Shown here one piece after another: positions 52,417 to 61,464 of a DNA stretch of 64,000 bases; positions within the stretch are counted from its first letter, which is position 1, and each line of letters starts with the position of its first letter. A model generated the notes under the pieces. That model saw only the letters and a program-made list of their open reading frames with translations, made no database searches and had not been told where the DNA came from. The position numbers and the translations under genes are program-made. Origin of the DNA: Aquimonas sp041395245 (GTDB lineage: Bacteria > Pseudomonadota > Gammaproteobacteria > Xanthomonadales > Xanthomonadaceae). The stretch is from the NCBI GenBank assembly GCA_041395245.1, contig JAWLAY010000020.1:1-64000 (forward strand), written 5' to 3'.

Positions 52417-53430
52417 TTAATGAAGGTAGATCCTTCGACGGCGATAGTCGAGGGTGATACCGGTGTGACGGAATGCACCGTTGCCCAGGCTGCCGATCAG
52501 CCCTTCGATCGCCGGACCATCCGCGGCAAATGGCAACAGCATGATTTCTTTGATTTGCAACGGTGCTTTTCCAATCCGGACGGACGCCGCCGGGATAGCC
52601 TCGAGTTCCATCGGTGTGCCATCGATACCGCTGATCTGCCCCACTGTTCGGCGACCAGGTATCGTCCCGGAAAGATCCAAAATTGCGTCGAGTTTGTCTC
52701 GCTGAACATCAAGTCCGATCGAGGATCCCAGGTCGATCAGGAATTCTCCCTCCAGTGTTGCTGTCGGGGCGTCATCGACCAGTGCGGCGACTGAACCGGT
52801 CGCGTGGGGATAACCATCGGTGAGCTGAATGTTGATCGACGCAACGTCGCCTGGTGGTTGATAGTTCGCCGCATCTAGCAGTGACATCGTTTGCTGTCGA
52901 TAGTTGATTTGTATAACGAACTGCTCGAACAGCGTCCCGCCAAGGATCACATCAACGGCCTGATCACCAAACGGCTGCAGTTTCACCTCGTCGGGAAGCA
53001 CCATCACCACGGGTTCGTTGAGCACACTGGCCCCCGGTGCATTTCCAAGTGCAACACGAACGGACGTCGCTTTACCCACTGGCAGCGGAACTCCGGCCAA
53101 GCCGATCATCTGTCCTGCGGGCTCAACCTCAAGCCCAAGGCGTTCAGCGACGCCATGATAGATCGTTGTGGTTGGGTTGCCGGTGTCCACCAGGCACCAA
53201 TACGGGCCGCTACCATTCAAATACCCCTGCACGATGATGTGCCCAAACTCGGTGGACACGGGGATTGTTCCGGGACCAATAGTCTGAGCCGTCGGTTGCG
53301 TTTCACTTATCTCTGGTGAGCGCGATGCGTTGATAGAGCGTTGCCACTGGCTGTCGCACGAGGACAACATGATGCAAATTGAGGCAAACGCGCCGGAACG
53401 GAACAATGACGAGCGGAAGCCTTGGCGCAT
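52417..53430 (-). CDS. Retropepsin-like aspartic protease lipoprotein
   Basis: 337 residues. Signal peptide with a lipobox (FASICIMLSSCD). Two retropepsin-like halves: the first has the catalytic-type triad in WCLVDTGNPTTTIY (DTG), followed by GGTLFEQFVIQINY; the second has FLIDLGSSIGLDV, where DLG stands for the expected D(T/S)G, then GLIGSLGNGAFRHTGITLDY. Two-fold repeats of this kind occur in periplasmic retropepsin-like proteins. The second half may be degenerate, since DLG differs from the canonical DTG. ATG 53430 has GAGGAGG upstream. It lies between the two tail-cassette copies. Confidence 0.8.
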   Translation of the reverse strand: MRQGFRSSLFRSGAFASICIMLSSCDSQWQRSINASRSPEISETQPTAQTIGPGTIPVSTEFGHIIVQGYLNGSGPYWCLVDTGNPTTTIYHGVAERLGLEVEPAGQMIGLAGVPLPVGKATSVRVALGNAPGASVLNEPVVMVLPDEVKLQPFGDQAVDVILGGTLFEQFVIQINYRQQTMSLLDAANYQPPGDVASINIQLTDGYPHATGSVAALVDDAPTATLEGEFLIDLGSSIGLDVQRDKLDAILDLSGTIPGRRTVGQISGIDGTPMELEAIPAASVRIGKAPLQIKEIMLLPFAADGPAIEGLIGSLGNGAFRHTGITLDYRRRRIYLH

Positions 53431-53649
53431 GGACGAATTCCTCCTCGGGCATCTGACCGAACGGCAATACCCAGCGTTGTGAGTCTTGCCGTTTGCAAGG
53501 GGAAGGGGCGTTCTTGGGCCGAAGTCTATGAATGCATACAGGCGGGAGATACCCCAATGTATGGGTTGGCAAGGGGCATCAGGATGGACTCGAGGTCGAC
53601 CAGCGGTCTGGCGCTCTTCTGGAATCTCGCAGACTTCGCTTGCGGGGCA

Positions 53650-53683
53650 AAATAAAAAGGCCTGCTGGCAACGCCAGCAGGCC
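53650..53683 (-). terminator. Rho-independent terminator behind the IPTL-CTERM-like gene
   Basis: An 11-bp stem (ggcctgctggc / gccagcaggcc) with a 3-base loop. On the minus strand it is followed by tttttatttt, a strong T-tract. It lies 24 bases after the stop. Confidence 0.92.
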
Positions 53684-53707
53684 CCCCATTCACACTATAA
53701 GCGCGCC

Positions 53708-54415
53708 TCAGTGGCGTGAGCGGACCATCAGGAAACCCACAGCGCCCAACACCAGTGCCAGCAAGCCGAGGCCCCAATTCGAGTTGCTCGGAATCACGTC
53801 AGGCTGCGGTACGGGGGCAGGCAGGGCCGAGCAGGGCAAATTAACTACCTCAAAGCCAAAATCACAGACCGCCGCGGCGGACGTGTTGCTGACGACCAAT
53901 ACCATGTTTTGGCCTGCGGGGACTTCGAACTCGAAGGGTTGCGCAACACTCGAACCGACGTCACCGACGAAGTTCGCTGCTTGATCAGCCGGGTCGTAGC
54001 TGCCGATATAGGCGCTGGCATGCGCGTTGGTTGCACAGGGCGTGGTACCCACGGTGTCCGGATCGAAATTGACGGTGACGCAAGCGGCGGCACTGCTGGT
54101 GTTCGTGTAGGTGTAGGACTCGTAGTTGTAGGTTGTCGTGGCGTTGAAGATGCCCGGATAAGCCTTGCCTGGGCAGGTGCTGGCGACGCCATCGCGGAAA
54201 ATGCGCCCGAGTTGCACGTTCGTCCCGGTGAACGAGCCCGCCACAGGACCGGTGGGGCAGGTCGCGCCGGGCCCTTGCGGTTCCGGCAAGCTGGAAAACG
54301 AGAACGTGCTCGGCGCCACGGACATGCCGACATCGTTGGCTGGAACCACTTGAGCTTGGGTTGCTGCGGACAGCAACAGACCAGTCGCCAGACTGGCGAA
54401 GAACGGAGCGCGCAT
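53708..54415 (-). CDS. Secreted protein with IPTL-CTERM-like sorting tail
   Basis: 235 residues. Signal peptide (FFASLATGLLLSAATQAQ), a beta-rich mature part of about 170 residues with several Cys and Thr/Tyr-rich strands (NATTTYNYESYTYTNTSSAAACV), a Pro linker (ALPAPVPQPD), and a tail of the tripartite type: IPSNSNWG motif, a hydrophobic helix (LGLLALVLGAVGFLMV) and a basic end (RSRH). This matches IPTL-CTERM logic (motif-helix-basic) with IPSNSNWG in place of IPTLSEWG. Such tails direct surface sorting. The adhesive or structural role is not known. ATG 54415 has GGGGAAA upstream. Confidence 0.82.
   Translation of the reverse strand: MRAPFFASLATGLLLSAATQAQVVPANDVGMSVAPSTFSFSSLPEPQGPGATCPTGPVAGSFTGTNVQLGRIFRDGVASTCPGKAYPGIFNATTTYNYESYTYTNTSSAAACVTVNFDPDTVGTTPCATNAHASAYIGSYDPADQAANFVGDVGSSVAQPFEFEVPAGQNMVLVVSNTSAAAVCDFGFEVVNLPCSALPAPVPQPDVIPSNSNWGLGLLALVLGAVGFLMVRSRH
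53766..53838. repeat. 73-bp identical repeat, copy 2 (in the intact gene)
   Basis: The partner of 51441-51513. It sits inside the 3' end of the intact IPTL-CTERM-like gene and covers the Pro linker and sorting motif. Bases before and after the repeat differ between copies. Confidence 0.9.
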
Positions 54416-54585
54416 CGATATTTCCCCACGTAGGTAATCAACTTGATTTGACGTTCACGCGTCCCGAGAAACACACCGATACCGCGCAACGGCGTGCTAA
54501 ATATCACGTTTTTGGCCGAAACTCAAACGGAAACCAAAAATCAATGGCAGTGAGCGTGGGGAATTTCGTATCACGTCACCCCATT

Positions 54586-55440
54586 TCATCGCTTCACCGC
54601 AAAGGCCTGATCCAACAGCAGGTTGTCAAAGCCGTCGCTGCTGCCCTCACCGGAGGCATGGCGATACAACGCAGCCGAGTAAATGCCGGTCAGCGCGGCC
54701 TGGATCAGGGCAAGCCCGATCACCAGAACGACCAACGTGGCGACTGCGGCGACGATCAGAGGTACCGATTGGCTCATGGCGGCGCCGACGATCAGGGCGA
54801 TTCCCAGCATCACCACGAAGAACGTGATCAGCCCGAAGACCAGCCCGATGCCGCCCTGACCGATAACGTTCTCGCCCCAGGTCTTGCGCAGCAGACTGGC
54901 GCTTTCCTTCACAGCTTCAATCGCGCCGATATCGCGGCTGACCAGTACAGGAACGACCAGAAAGCTGGCGACAGTCCAGGCCGCGCCAAGCAGGCCAGCG
55001 ACCCAGCGTCCCAGCCATCCCGCGCGTTCTTGCACAACGCGAAGAATCATGCCGACCGTCGCTGCGATCAGGGCGTAACCGAAAATCGCAGGCAACTTGC
55101 CGCTGGCGATTCGCAGGCCGTCGGACACCGTGGGATTGCCGCCACGCAGCCGGATCATGGCCGCGCCGACCAGGGCCGAGTTGAAGAAAAAAATCACCGT
55201 GTACTGGGTCAGATAGAACAGGAAGCCAAGCACATAGACGCCCACCGGCAGCTCGGCGGCACTGCGTTCGCCCATTTGTTCGAATACGCCCATGCCAATC
55301 AGCGGCAGGGCAAAACTGGCCATGACCAGTAAGGTCGCGATGCCCGAAAGCGCCGGAAATACCAGCAATTCCTTGTCCTTGGAGAGGACACCCGCACTGG
55401 CTTTGATCAGGGTCCAACTGCGTGAGAAGCGTTCGAACAT
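54586..55440 (-). CDS. DUF6159 family membrane protein
   Basis: 284 residues beginning MFERFSRSWTLIKASAGVLSKDKELLVFPALSG, which is the DUF6159 start. Six or so spans follow (IATLLVMASFALPLIGMG, VGVYVLGFLFYLTQYTVIFFFNSALVGAAM, IFGYALIAATVGMIL, WVAGLLGAAWTVASFLVVPVLV, and two more). Function unknown; inner membrane. ATG 55440 has AAGGAAT upstream. It ends with AGEGSSDGFDNLLLDQAFAVKR, which contains a DGF string that is not the DGFED tail. About 100 bases separate it from fpr upstream on the same strand. Confidence 0.82.
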   Translation of the reverse strand: MFERFSRSWTLIKASAGVLSKDKELLVFPALSGIATLLVMASFALPLIGMGVFEQMGERSAAELPVGVYVLGFLFYLTQYTVIFFFNSALVGAAMIRLRGGNPTVSDGLRIASGKLPAIFGYALIAATVGMILRVVQERAGWLGRWVAGLLGAAWTVASFLVVPVLVSRDIGAIEAVKESASLLRKTWGENVIGQGGIGLVFGLITFFVVMLGIALIVGAAMSQSVPLIVAAVATLVVLVIGLALIQAALTGIYSAALYRHASGEGSSDGFDNLLLDQAFAVKR

Positions 55441-55543
55441 GGCGAATTCCTTGGCAAGGAGGGCGATACAGCGGCGAACAATACGCCGCGACGCCAAGGT
55501 TCGTCAGGTGTGACGCGATCGCGCCGACATCCCGCCGGGTCGA

Positions 55544-56350
55544 TCACTTCTCCACGAACGCACGCTCGAATACGTACTGCGCGGGACTGCCGATGCGCGG
55601 CGCCGCCGTGAAGCCGCGCCGGTCCAGAATCGTGCGGAAGTCGGCGAGCATCTGCGGCCCGCCGCAGATCATGGCGCGATCATGTTCCGGCGACAGCGGG
55701 TCGAGCCCGAGATCACTAGCCATCTGCCCGTTGTCGAGCAGGTCGGTGATTCGGCCCTGGGTCTTGAACGGCTCGCGGCTCACCGCCGGGTAGTAGAGCA
55801 GCTTGTCTCGCACCATGTCGCCGAGATATTCGTGATTGGGAAGGTCCTTGGTGACGAGGTCTTCGTAGGCGAGGTCCTGCACGCGGCGGACGCCATGGGT
55901 GAAGATCACCTTTTCGTAGCGCTCGTAGGTTTCCGGGTCGCGAATGATCGAAAGGAACGGGGCGATGCCGGTTCCCGTGGCGAGCAGATACAGGTTGCGT
56001 CCGGGCAGCACATCCGAGGTCAACAAGGTGCCCGTGGGTTTGCGACTGACCATCAATTCATCGCCCACCTGGATATGTTGCAAGCGCGAGGTCAGTGGAC
56101 CGTCCTGCACCTTGATGCTGAAAAACTCCAAGTGTTCTTCCCAGTTGGGGCTGGCAATCGAATACGCCCGCAGCAGCGGCTTGCCGTCGACCATGATGCC
56201 GATCATCACGAATTGCCCGTTGTCGAAACGCAGGCCCTCGTCGCGCGTGGTCTTGATGGTGAAGTACTGCTCGGTCCAGTGGTGGACTTCGGTCACGGTC
56301 TCGATGCGATAGGGCTTGTCGAGTTCAGCGCGGGCGGCAGGTGCATTCAT
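55544..56350 (-). CDS. fpr: Ferredoxin--NADP(+) reductase
   Basis: 268 residues. FAD-binding RAYSIASPNWEEHLEFF, NADP-binding LLATGTGIAPFLSIIRD, MICGGPQML and the C-terminal AFVEK of subclass I bacterial FNRs. It moves electrons between NADPH and ferredoxin or flavodoxin in the cytoplasm and is often induced by oxidative stress. ATG 56350 has an AGGA upstream. It is preceded by a 181-base gap with no gene. Confidence 0.95.
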   Translation of the reverse strand: MNAPAARAELDKPYRIETVTEVHHWTEQYFTIKTTRDEGLRFDNGQFVMIGIMVDGKPLLRAYSIASPNWEEHLEFFSIKVQDGPLTSRLQHIQVGDELMVSRKPTGTLLTSDVLPGRNLYLLATGTGIAPFLSIIRDPETYERYEKVIFTHGVRRVQDLAYEDLVTKDLPNHEYLGDMVRDKLLYYPAVSREPFKTQGRITDLLDNGQMASDLGLDPLSPEHDRAMICGGPQMLADFRTILDRRGFTAAPRIGSPAQYVFERAFVEK

Positions 56351-56531
56351 GCGATACGGTTCCTGAAAGCGGTTGTCTGGCCGCGAGCGCGACCCAAATT
56401 CGGCGGAGGCAAAAAAGCGACTGCGACAAACTAGCGCAGGCCTTCGCCCAACTCATTGATTAGGCGCAAGTTAAGAAATATCTGAAATACGTTCTCCGGC
56501 TTAACGCTGGTAATGCCTGCTTCACGTGGGC

Positions 56532-58706
56532 TCATTGAGCCCCTTTCGCCTTGGCACCACGCTGGCGAAGCCAGGCCCAAACCCCCAGGGCGACCACGAG
56601 CACGGGCAGCAGAAACAGCCCGATGCGCTTTACCTTGGCAATCTGCGCGGATCGCAATTCACCGGCTACCTTGGCGAAATCGGGCGCCGGGCAAGTCTGC
56701 CCGAACGCCGCACCCCAAGGCACGTAGGCGCCTTCCTTGAGATAGCGCTGGTACAAGGATTGGGCATGCTCGGGCGCACGGTTCAGAACGTAACGCGTGG
56801 CCTGACAAAGCACGGCAGCAAAGGCTTGCGATCGCGGCGGCAACTGGTCTGCGGCGCGTGCGGCCAAATCAGCAGCGATGTAGCGATAGTGGAATCGCTG
56901 CAAGGGGTTGGCGACCGAGTAGCGCAAACGTACCAATTCATCCGGCGCGGTGAACGAGCCCTGCGGCTGCAGATCGCTACGCGGGTTGAAGACGGGCTGG
57001 TAGTTGTCGTCCCAGGTGGTTGGATCGTTGAGGTCGAACTGTCCACCCCATTCTCGATAGTCTGGATCGCCTTCGTAGCCCAACAATTCCATGCCATCCC
57101 AGCGAGCCAATTCGGCCGCCGCAAACCCGGCCTGGGCGGCCTCCAGTCCGTCTTCCTCATTCAGGGTCGCCACGCTGCCGACGTAGCGCAGGGCTTTTTC
57201 GCGCAAGGCCGGATCGTCGAAATAGGCGATGGCATCGTCGCCGCGGCCCTCGCGCATGAGGCGGCGGGCCAATAGCCAGCGGATGGCTTCGGCGGGTGCC
57301 AGTGGCGTCCAGTCATCGCGATCCGCCGTGAATTGCGCTTGCGGCGCGACGCGATCCACAAACACCTGCAATTCATCGACGGTCAGCACTCGCTCCGCGA
57401 GGTAATGCGCATCGCTCCAGTAGCGCTCTCCGCCGTCGTAGAACAACTGCATCGCCTGCAAAGAATCGCCACGCGAAAGCGCGAGGATGCCGGCCTCGGC
57501 ACTGACACGACAACGCGGTGCCAGATCCTCCGAACCCGTGCTGTAGCCGTCCGCATCGCGTTGCGGCGACGAACCCCATTCCTCACTGGGCGGGAAGCGT
57601 TCGATGGCGCTGGCGTAGGCAGCGGTCGCGGCATCGATATCGCCCGCACGCAGGGCCAGCTTTGCGCGAACCCAGCTTGCCAACGGGCTTTCGACGCTAC
57701 CGAGCACCCGGTGTGCGTCATCGTAGCGACCTGCGCGGTAGGCAATTGCGGCGAGACGATCACGTCCGGCATCCGCGGCGGGCAAAGCCAGATCCAGTGC
57801 GTGGAGCAGATCCAGCAGCGCTTTCGAATTCGGCGGCGTCGGTGGTGGCCAGTCTTGCGTTTCGCCATCGTCGGGCGGCAGTTCGTGACTGCGCGAAAAC
57901 AAATACGCCAAGGCCAGTTGTCTGCCCAGTGGTCCCTGCAGCAACTGGCTCACCCGATCAGGCTCGCGCAGCCATTCGCTGCGGCCAATGACGAGCAACG
58001 AATTCAACCCGCTCTGATCGCCGTACGCCGCCTGTTCGGCATAGCCGGCAATGGCAAGCTCGATGTTGTCCGCACGCAATGCCAGCCGCGCTTCCTCGCC
58101 CAGGCTGGTGGTTGCCAGACCCAACGGATCAGCGGCGCCCGCGCGGACTCGTGCGCGCACCGCCTGAAAACTCTGCCGCGCGTCGGCGTCGGAGAACAGC
58201 GCCTGAACCCGTCCCAGCATGTACTGAGCCATCAAGCCACGGCTGACCTGCGCATCCGGTGGCAGATCCAGCACAGCCTGAAAATGCCGTTGCGCGGACT
58301 CGACATCGCCGATATGCCAGGCCACGGCACCCAAGGTGTACTCGCGGACCTCGTCCGGCAGACCCTCTGCCAGTGCCTGCGCGGCGTTGAGGTCTGCTGC
58401 CGCGCGCATCGCCAGCACCTGTTGCTGTTGGCTGGGGCTGAGCCCGGCGGCTTCGGCATCGCGCAAACTGCCGTCCGGCGCCTCCCAGGAGGAGAACTCG
58501 ACGACGCTGAAGCCGTCTGTCGGCGCGGGCAGCAGACGCTGTGCTTCAAAGTAGAAATTGCCCTCGGGCAGCGTCATCAACACGGCTTCGCGCTGATCCA
58601 GCAGGGTCACCGGAAAATCTGGCCCACAGGCGATGCTGGCGCTGGAACCCAGCCATGCGGCGAGAAAAAACGCCAAAGGGAGTCGCTGTGGGGACTGGGT
58701 ACGCAT
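56532..58706 (-). CDS. Large exported alpha-solenoid (TPR-like) protein, CGPDFP family
   Basis: 724 residues. Signal peptide (LAFFLAAWLGSSASIA) directly followed by CGPDFPVTLLD, an N-terminal mature motif I associate with a poorly described group of exported proteins. The Cys could be lipidated, but the -3 position is Ser and not Leu, so it is uncertain. Helical repeats follow (TLGAVAWHIGDVESAQRHFQAVLDLPPD, AIAYRAGRYDDAHRVLGSV), and there is one C-terminal span (RIGLFLLPVLVVALGVWAWL) with a basic end. So it is anchored at the inner membrane with the bulk in the periplasm. Function unknown. It is 125 bases behind the DUF3142 gene. Confidence 0.72.
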   Translation of the reverse strand: MRTQSPQRLPLAFFLAAWLGSSASIACGPDFPVTLLDQREAVLMTLPEGNFYFEAQRLLPAPTDGFSVVEFSSWEAPDGSLRDAEAAGLSPSQQQQVLAMRAAADLNAAQALAEGLPDEVREYTLGAVAWHIGDVESAQRHFQAVLDLPPDAQVSRGLMAQYMLGRVQALFSDADARQSFQAVRARVRAGAADPLGLATTSLGEEARLALRADNIELAIAGYAEQAAYGDQSGLNSLLVIGRSEWLREPDRVSQLLQGPLGRQLALAYLFSRSHELPPDDGETQDWPPPTPPNSKALLDLLHALDLALPAADAGRDRLAAIAYRAGRYDDAHRVLGSVESPLASWVRAKLALRAGDIDAATAAYASAIERFPPSEEWGSSPQRDADGYSTGSEDLAPRCRVSAEAGILALSRGDSLQAMQLFYDGGERYWSDAHYLAERVLTVDELQVFVDRVAPQAQFTADRDDWTPLAPAEAIRWLLARRLMREGRGDDAIAYFDDPALREKALRYVGSVATLNEEDGLEAAQAGFAAAELARWDGMELLGYEGDPDYREWGGQFDLNDPTTWDDNYQPVFNPRSDLQPQGSFTAPDELVRLRYSVANPLQRFHYRYIAADLAARAADQLPPRSQAFAAVLCQATRYVLNRAPEHAQSLYQRYLKEGAYVPWGAAFGQTCPAPDFAKVAGELRSAQIAKVKRIGLFLLPVLVVALGVWAWLRQRGAKAKGAQ

Positions 58707-58831
58707 GACATCACCATCCAATCGGGAGGCCGCCATGGTAGAGCCTTCGAGCATGATTGACAGGCCGCCACACGGTCATGCTGACGTTGGTATTGAGAGC
58801 GCAGGCGTTGCAGGGCTTCGAGCCGTGGCGC

Positions 58832-60097
58832 CTATTGGCTGGCCGGTGTGTCCATGGTCTGGTCGGAATGCGTCAGGGCAGTGCGCTCCGGAAGTTGTAC
58901 CGCGCAGCGCGCAAAGCCAATCGCGACGCGCTGCTCGGGGGCCAGCCAGAGTGTTTGCGACGCGTGCAACTGCGCGGCGCTGTCGCTCGCCGCGAAGGCG
59001 CCATTGCCCTCCACCAGGCCACAGGCGGCAGGCAGTGTGATGTGCGTTGGTGCAAGGCCATCGACGACATCGATGTTCTGCAACTGCAGATCGAACAGAC
59101 CATCGCCACGTGCAGTCGCCAACAGTGCGATCTGTGCTCGTGGCGTTTCGCCATGCATGACATGCGCGAGCGTCTGAGCCGACCAACCCAGACGATCCTT
59201 GCTGACCGGAAGCCGGAACCAGACCAGCCCACGCAACGCGGTGGGCGGATGCTGCGCAAGTTCGCGCACCACCCTGGCGACATCCTCGGGCAAGGCGAAT
59301 CGCTCGACGGCGGCGTTGCCGCCAAGCTCGCCATGCCCTTCTCCCTCGACGGCCAGAACGCCGCCCAGCGCGTCGTGACGAACACGCAGGCGGTAAGCCG
59401 GAAGCGCGATACGAAAGGGCCGATCGGCATGCGCTTGCCAATCCGCTGCCCAGCGAAGTGCCTGGTCGGGGTCGAGCAAGTGCGTCTGGCGTGCCTCGAC
59501 CGCATGCACCTGCAGCACACTTTCATAGGCAACTTCGCGCAGCGCTCGCAGGCCCGCAGGATTGTCCAGCCAGCTCGGCAGCGCCGTGGTGGACAGTGCG
59601 ATGCCGTTGGGCAGCGCGGACTTCAGTTGTGACAACCAGTCGGCGTAGTCGTCCAGACCGGCGCTGGCGCAATCGTGATCGATCTCGACCCCCACCACGT
59701 GCAATCCGTGGGTCTGCCATTCGGTCAGTGCGGAGCGGATTGCCGCCGCAACCGTTGCGACCGGCAGACGCGGGCGACTGCCTTCGATGCGCAGCACCAG
59801 ACGCAGTGGCAGACCGCGCGCCATGAGCGCCTGCAGGTCTGGCGCGGTGGCAATCCGGTGCTCGCCGATCCACTGCAGCGCGAGCACCCGCAAGCCATCC
59901 AGATCAAGTTCGCGCGAACGCACTGCCGCGCTGACGGGCGTTGTCCAGGTGCGTTGCCAGACATAGGCTTCCTGCGTCAGCGCCGCGGGCGGTGGCGCAT
60001 CACAGGCCGCCAACAAAAGCAGCGCACTCAGCCCTGTGCAAACGCGGGACAGGCGCCCGAGTCCATGCCATGGCTTGGGCGCGCAGCGGGAAACCAT
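58832..60097 (-). CDS. DUF3142 lipoprotein
   Basis: 421 residues with a lipobox (LSALLLLAACDA). The DUF3142 signature EAYVWQRTWTTPVSAAVR follows. The rest resembles a TIM-barrel-like fold of unknown activity: strands LVLRIEGSRPR, VGVEIDHDCASAGLDDYADWL, GIALSTTALPSWL, and a C-terminal beta domain. The function of the family is unknown. It starts 11 bases after the aceF stop and is probably co-transcribed with aceF. Confidence 0.85.
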   Translation of the reverse strand: MVSRCAPKPWHGLGRLSRVCTGLSALLLLAACDAPPPAALTQEAYVWQRTWTTPVSAAVRSRELDLDGLRVLALQWIGEHRIATAPDLQALMARGLPLRLVLRIEGSRPRLPVATVAAAIRSALTEWQTHGLHVVGVEIDHDCASAGLDDYADWLSQLKSALPNGIALSTTALPSWLDNPAGLRALREVAYESVLQVHAVEARQTHLLDPDQALRWAADWQAHADRPFRIALPAYRLRVRHDALGGVLAVEGEGHGELGGNAAVERFALPEDVARVVRELAQHPPTALRGLVWFRLPVSKDRLGWSAQTLAHVMHGETPRAQIALLATARGDGLFDLQLQNIDVVDGLAPTHITLPAACGLVEGNGAFAASDSAAQLHASQTLWLAPEQRVAIGFARCAVQLPERTALTHSDQTMDTPASQ

Positions 60098-60108
60098 CCG
60101 TGTGGCGA

Positions 60109-61464
60109 CTAGAGCAACAAGCGGCGAATGTCCGCCAGTTGCCTGGCGAAGAAGGTGGCAAATCGGGCGGCTTCCGCGCCATCGATTACGCGATGATCGT
60201 AGGACAGCGACAGCGGCAGCATCAGTCGGGGTTCAAAGGTGGCGCCATTCCAGACCGGCTTCATCTCGCTCTTGGATACGCCCATGATGGCCACCTCAGG
60301 CGCGTTGATGATCGGCGTGAAGCTGGTGCCGCCGATACCTCCAAGGCTGGAAATCGAGAAACAACCGCCCTGCATGTCGGCGCCGGACAGCTTTTTATCG
60401 CGCGCCTTTTTGGAGATCTCACCGAGCTCGGCGGCCAACTGCAACAGGCCTTTCTGGTCGGCGTCGCGGATCACCGGTACGACCAGACCGTCTGGCGTGT
60501 CGACCGCGATGCCGATGTGGAAGTAGCGCTTGAAAATCAGGTTCTCGCCGGTGTCGTCCAGCGAGGCGTTGAAGCTCGGGAAGGCTTTCAGCGCCGCCAC
60601 GGCTGCTTTGATCAGGAACACCAGCGGGGTGATCTTCTGGTTCGGATTTTCCTCGCCCATTTTCTTGCGGAAGGCTTCCATCTCGGTGATGTCGGCCTGA
60701 TCGAACTGGGTGACGTGCGGAATCATGGCCCAATTGCGGGCGAGGTTCGCGCCGGAGATTTTCTTGATGCGCGACAAGGGCTGGCTTTCGATCGCGCCAA
60801 ACTTGGCGAAATCCACTTTCGGCCACGGCAGCAGATTCAGGCCGTTGCCGGATGCAACCGGTGCGGCGGCAACGCCCGCCGCCAGACTCGCCTTCACGAA
60901 GGCGTTGACGTCTTCACGCGTGATGCGTCCCTTGCGGCCTTGCCCGGCAACCTTGCCGAGATCAACGCCCAATTCGCGGGCATACAGGCGCACCGCCGGG
61001 CTGGCATGCGGCACGTTGGCGGGCAGAACGGCCTGCGCGTCGAAGGCGACCGGCGGGGTGCGCGGTGCGCTTGCTTCGGGATCCATGGCGGCGCTGACCG
61101 GGCTGGGCGGCGCGGCGGGTGGCGCGCTCACAGTGGCGGGTTCGGCGGCGGCGACCGTAGCGGGCTTCGGTGCGCTCGACGCGGCGGGCGGCGGAGCGGC
61201 CGAGGCGGGTACGGCCACACTGTCCGTCACCTCAATCAGTGCGACCACCGACCCTTCGGAAATCGCATCGCCGAGTTTGACCTTCAGTTCGCGCACGATG
61301 CCGGCCACGCTGGCAGGAACTTCCATCGTCGCCTTGTCGGATTCCAGCGTCACCAGCCCCTGATCCTTCCGGACACTGTCACCGACCGCCACCAGCAGCT
61401 CGATCACCGGCACATCGCCATGGCTTCCAATATCCGGGACCCGCGCTTCTACAACAGTGGCCAT
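60109..61464 (-). CDS. aceF: Dihydrolipoyllysine acetyltransferase (pyruvate dehydrogenase E2)
   Basis: 451 residues. One lipoyl domain (residues 1-80, Lys in LESDKATMEVPA), an Ala/Pro-rich linker, a peripheral subunit-binding domain (ASPAVRLYARELGVDLGKV to RKGRITREDV), and the catalytic domain ending with HRVIDGAEAARF, whose His and Asp are the active site. It transfers acetyl groups to CoA in the pyruvate dehydrogenase complex. Only one lipoyl domain, fewer than in E. coli E2 (three). No aceE or lpd is next to it. ATG 61464 has a GAGGGAAA upstream. Confidence 0.92.
   Translation of the reverse strand: MATVVEARVPDIGSHGDVPVIELLVAVGDSVRKDQGLVTLESDKATMEVPASVAGIVRELKVKLGDAISEGSVVALIEVTDSVAVPASAAPPPAASSAPKPATVAAAEPATVSAPPAAPPSPVSAAMDPEASAPRTPPVAFDAQAVLPANVPHASPAVRLYARELGVDLGKVAGQGRKGRITREDVNAFVKASLAAGVAAAPVASGNGLNLLPWPKVDFAKFGAIESQPLSRIKKISGANLARNWAMIPHVTQFDQADITEMEAFRKKMGEENPNQKITPLVFLIKAAVAALKAFPSFNASLDDTGENLIFKRYFHIGIAVDTPDGLVVPVIRDADQKGLLQLAAELGEISKKARDKKLSGADMQGGCFSISSLGGIGGTSFTPIINAPEVAIMGVSKSEMKPVWNGATFEPRLMLPLSLSYDHRVIDGAEAARFATFFARQLADIRRLLL

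Noticed and set aside
57333..58760. A 475-codon + strand frame antisense to the CGPDFP gene
   Set aside because: Composition typical of a GC-rich antisense shadow (Arg, Gln, His); the minus-strand gene has a signal peptide and membrane anchor in the right places.
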